Below, piece after piece: positions 60,943 to 64,000 of a stretch of 64,000 nucleotides of DNA. How positions within the stretch are numbered: position 1 is the first letter of the stretch; each line of letters begins with the position of its first letter. The notes under the pieces were generated by a model. It made no database searches. It had not been told where the DNA came from and worked only from the letters and a program-made list of their open reading frames with translations. The stretch is taken from assembly GCA_037074705.1 (NCBI GenBank), contig CM073595.1, positions 50,277,639-50,341,638 on the forward strand. Reading direction: 5' to 3'. Origin of the DNA: Zhengitettix transpicula. Its lineage: Eukaryota > Arthropoda > Insecta > Orthoptera > Tetrigidae. Both the position numbers and the translations under genes were made by a program.

Positions 60943-61083
60943 ATTGTGATAATGGTATGGAAAGGAAAAAGAGGTTGTGGCTTACCTGAAAACTACACCG
61001 CACTTCACTTTCAGGTAAGCCACAACCTCTCTCTCTTTCCATACCAATATCTCAATTTTTTTGACAATATCATATCCTTACTG

Positions 61084-61085
<2 letters not shown>
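60943..61085. mobile_element. Penelope-like family A ends as a palindrome
   Basis: GGTATGGAAAGGAAAAAGAG and GGTTGTGGCTTACCTGAAA at the left are inverted at 61008-61050 (TTTCAGGTAAGCCACAACC; CTTTCCATACCAATAT), with only about 20 bases between. GACAATATCATATCCTTAC follows at the right. The hammerhead is absent from this copy. Confidence 0.7.

Positions 61086-61087
<2 letters not shown>

Positions 61088-61155
<68 letters not shown>
61088..61155. repeat. (TA)n microsatellite
   Basis: About 34 TA units next to the family A palindrome, the longest TA run in the window. Confidence 0.97.
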
Positions 61156-61159
<4 letters not shown>

Positions 61160-62295
61160 TTGTTGGGTTCACAGAAGGTGTTTTGATGGCATTACAATTT
61201 AGAGTGTAATGGCCAAGATCCATGGAAATACATAGAGAATGATGTACAGAGGAAGTCCTTTTCAGGCATCAATAATTTGGATTAATGACTAAAAATACAA
61301 GTTGAAATAATTTAATTTCTTTTCGAATTTTTCTATTTTTTTGAAGAGGTGCCTTTATTAGGATCATCCTATGTAAATATATTAAAAAGTGCTTATGGAT
61401 TATTACACGAACAACGTCCGGCATAGTTTCATTGCATTTTTAAAAATTAATTGTTCTATTTGTGGGTGGAAAATCATTCATACGTAAGGATTCAGGATTG
61501 TGTGAAATAAATGACACGCGTGGAATACAAATAACGTGGAAAATGTTCACGAATGTAGCAATGTGTTTCGATTACTTTTTGATTATGGCGAATAATGCGT
61601 TCCAATATTATTGGTTGTTACCTTTACTATACCTACAAAGTTGGCTAACTTTCACAGATATCGTATCAATTAAAAAAAAATCTGTATGTTGTAGATGTTA
61701 CACTAATCGGTCGCCATATTCACACTTTGACAGTATAACGGTAGAAAATATAGTAATAAATTATTGATATTTTTTTTGTGTGTTAGATTCTGTCCCAATC
61801 AAAGGTCCGAACAATTCTTAGAGCATCCGCGATTTTCGTCGTTTTAATAAATAGTTGCAGATGTCGGAAACCCTGGTACGTCCATAATTGAGAGTGCCTA
61901 TGAATTGATGTTCCTTATCCCCTGAAAGAGAAAATAGATTAGTATTCGAAACGTTGGTCATTCGCTTCTTTCTATTTTTTATGTATCTTTCCGATATCTA
62001 ATTTTCTCTTTATAACTCCAGTTTTCTTTCTCCTAATAAGTCAGGGAATGCAACACACGGTCGAGGTATTAAATACACAATTGTTATTAAATTTCAAATC
62101 CATAATATCAAATTTTCAGGGTAATGCTAAAGAATAAGTAGGCCAATAGTCAGAAATATTAGTGCGTGTTTAGCCTATATATATAATATTGCCGATGATA
62201 TTACAAATGAAGATAAATATAAAGACGCTAATAATAGGGCTAGGCGCCTATCGAAATTATACAATATAAAACGTATGTGTTGAAAGTATACTAAT
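61156..62295. other. Intergenic DNA with a degenerate hammerhead at 61918-61962
   Basis: CpG-rich. CTGAAAGAG at 61922 followed by an AT-rich hairpin and GAAACGTTGG at 61948-61957 looks like a Penelope-like hammerhead with a one-base insertion in the first core. An open frame of 101 codons at 61462-61767 shows no known domain. Confidence 0.4.
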
Positions 62296-62937
62296 TAAAT
62301 AAATATATAGCCAAATAACAGGCAAAGATAGGTGATAAAATTAACACCACACAACGTTTGTGCAATCCTTGTTGCTTTCGTCAGGTGATTCAAGAACGAC
62401 ACATCGGTGACGAACTCTAAAGAAAAGCTAAAATGAGCTTCAAGGCTCAGGAAAAGTTAGCGTAACAATAAGGGATCATAGTAATTGTACAGTTTCATAG
62501 CATCAGTTTTTACGTTAATTTCAGTAATGTTAGATTTAATATGAAGCATTTATGATATAATTCTAGGATGGTAATATGTTTGGAGCCTACAGATAGTTTG
62601 TCAATGGTAAATTTGATATTGGACATATGTTCCATGATACGGCTATTAAGTGGTCTTTTTGTTTGCCCAATGTAGCAGGAATCAGATCAAGAGCTTTTGT
62701 AAAATACACAATAATTACTATAGGTGTCAAGTAGGTTCTTGAGGGGTTTTTTTTTATCAAGAAGGAAAGCGTATTAGTAGATCTGTATGTGATGGATTGA
62801 AAAATTTTGTAATAAGGGAGAACGAGAAAAACTTTGGATTTAGGTGACTGGGGACAATAAGGATTGTAGAAACGTTGTGTGGTATTTATTTTATCACTTT
62901 TTTTGTATGTTATTTGGCCATTTATTTATCTAATTAA
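62296..62937 (-). mobile_element. Penelope-like family B element with GIY-YIG endonuclease fragment
   Basis: The terminal segments (62296-62390 and 62870-62937) are inverted copies with ACCACACAACGTTTGTGC / GAAACGTTGTGTGG and TATTTGGCCATTTATTTAT. On the minus strand, 62683 down to 62510 reads DSCYIGQTKRPLNSRIMEHM and onward to HITILELYHK, the GIY-YIG endonuclease signature of Penelope-like retroelements. An upstream block in another frame has KVFLVLPYYK, like the LPYIKG motif that precedes this domain. The left end carries a hammerhead (62348-62387) with GAA changed to CAA. The reverse transcriptase is missing. Confidence 0.8.
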
Positions 62938-62939
62938 TA

Positions 62940-64000
62940 TGTACTATATTACGTTAGTAAAATAGCTCGTCGATCGTTCGCCATGACAAGTAGCGATGGA
63001 GCAACGTTTCAGAATTTAAAATCGACTTTGATCTCATTTCAAAAATTTATTAAAACCGGCAAATAATTTATCGAAGAGTCGATAGGCAATGCACAGAACA
63101 AAAATGAAATTATCCATAATTTGCGCTATCATTTCGTAGTTCTTTTAATTCGGAGGAATAATAATTTAGAAAGATTCAGTTGCTACAGAAATAAAATTCA
63201 AAGCACGTTGCTGTTGCTATGATAAGGAGTACAGATAACGTTTTAGGTAATTCATGGAATTCATGTTTTTTTAAAAAAAAAAAAAACAGCCGCTTCATGA
63301 CCATAGTTATTCTTAGTTCCAAATTTCTACCGCAATACCGATGGATGACAAATATTGTCCATTAAGAATTTTATTTTCGAAATTCCAACCAGTAGACGAT
63401 GTTACAATTTTTTTTCAGTTGTTACTATTTGAATAAAAATATTACATCCACATGGCCGTTAAGTAACTTATAGAATTCATTTAGAAAATTTTGCTGCAAT
63501 AGTTGTCATTATAATAGTTTAACCACACTAGGAAATTAAAAGAAGAAATCGATCAATTTTTTTTAAAAAAAAAACCATCAGGAATTATGGTGAAGGAACC
63601 CTCCTGCTTCACGAATGAGAATAAAGGCTACTTAAACAGTTAATTTTTCATAGCAGGTGCTTCTTCAGATGTCGCAACAATCTTCCAGGCGTTGTAACAA
63701 GATTTCGGTCGGATTTCAAAACCGTTCCCCGTGAAATGATTAATTTCTTTTCGAAAACTTTTAATTACTGTGGAATGTAATCATCGTACATGTCAAAAAA
63801 ATAATGCGCCTACGAAATAGTTAGGTAATTGAAAAACGATCCAACACAACGAATCGGACTGGAATTCGAATAACCCACCCGGTGGTCCCGATTTGCGTCT
63901 TGTGGGATTTTTCGCAAATCATTCACACAAACGCTGGCCGTTTCCCTCCCAGATTTCATAAATAAAAGTGGCCGTGGAAAAAAAAATGTACTGTATATCA
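62940..64000. other. Intergenic DNA, nothing recognised
   Basis: CpG-rich, AT-rich sequence with A and T homopolymer runs (about 63,270 and 63,560). No gene or repeat family is supported. Confidence 0.4.

Overview
The window is a piece of a large, AT-rich animal nuclear genome. It contains two spliced genes, both on the + strand, separated by about 28 kb of repeat-rich DNA. Long introns with GT-AG borders, many (TA)n microsatellites, Penelope-like, piggyBac-like and LINE relics, and two proteins conserved across animals all point to an insect. The repeat load and the CpG pattern suggest a polyneopteran such as a termite, cockroach or stick insect; that placement is inference.

Layout. (1) 1-7920: the 3' part of a TMEM39A/B orthologue, seven coding exons (3616-7920) giving the last ~300 residues of a multi-pass ER membrane protein. 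The N-terminal exons lie left of the window. The intron at the left end holds a palindromic MITE-like element and a decayed piggyBac-like element. (2) 7921 to ~11,700: 3' UTR and CpG-poor downstream DNA. (3) ~11,700-33,800: intergenic DNA, much richer in CpG, with foldback repeats, Penelope-like fragments carrying hammerhead-ribozyme motifs, and a LINE remnant. (4) 36,241-58,432: an SLMAP orthologue (FHA domain, long coiled coil, C-terminal tail anchor) built from 18 shared coding exons, two possible in-frame cassette exons and two alternative last exons that encode different transmembrane tails. (5) ~60,000-64,000: CpG-rich intergenic DNA again, with another Penelope-like element that keeps a readable GIY-YIG endonuclease piece.

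Functionally the two genes are unrelated. TMEM39 proteins act in ER export and autophagy control. SLMAP is the membrane-anchored phosphothreonine-reading subunit of STRIPAK phosphatase complexes and acts against Hippo signalling.

The most unusual signals are these. Many separate hammerhead-ribozyme motifs sit in several Penelope-like families; three of them (37770-37810, 35752-35794, 21993-22035) keep the core bases and stem I. SLMAP has two alternative tail-anchor exons and two possible cassette exons. CpG depletion changes abruptly and appears to outline the transcription units.
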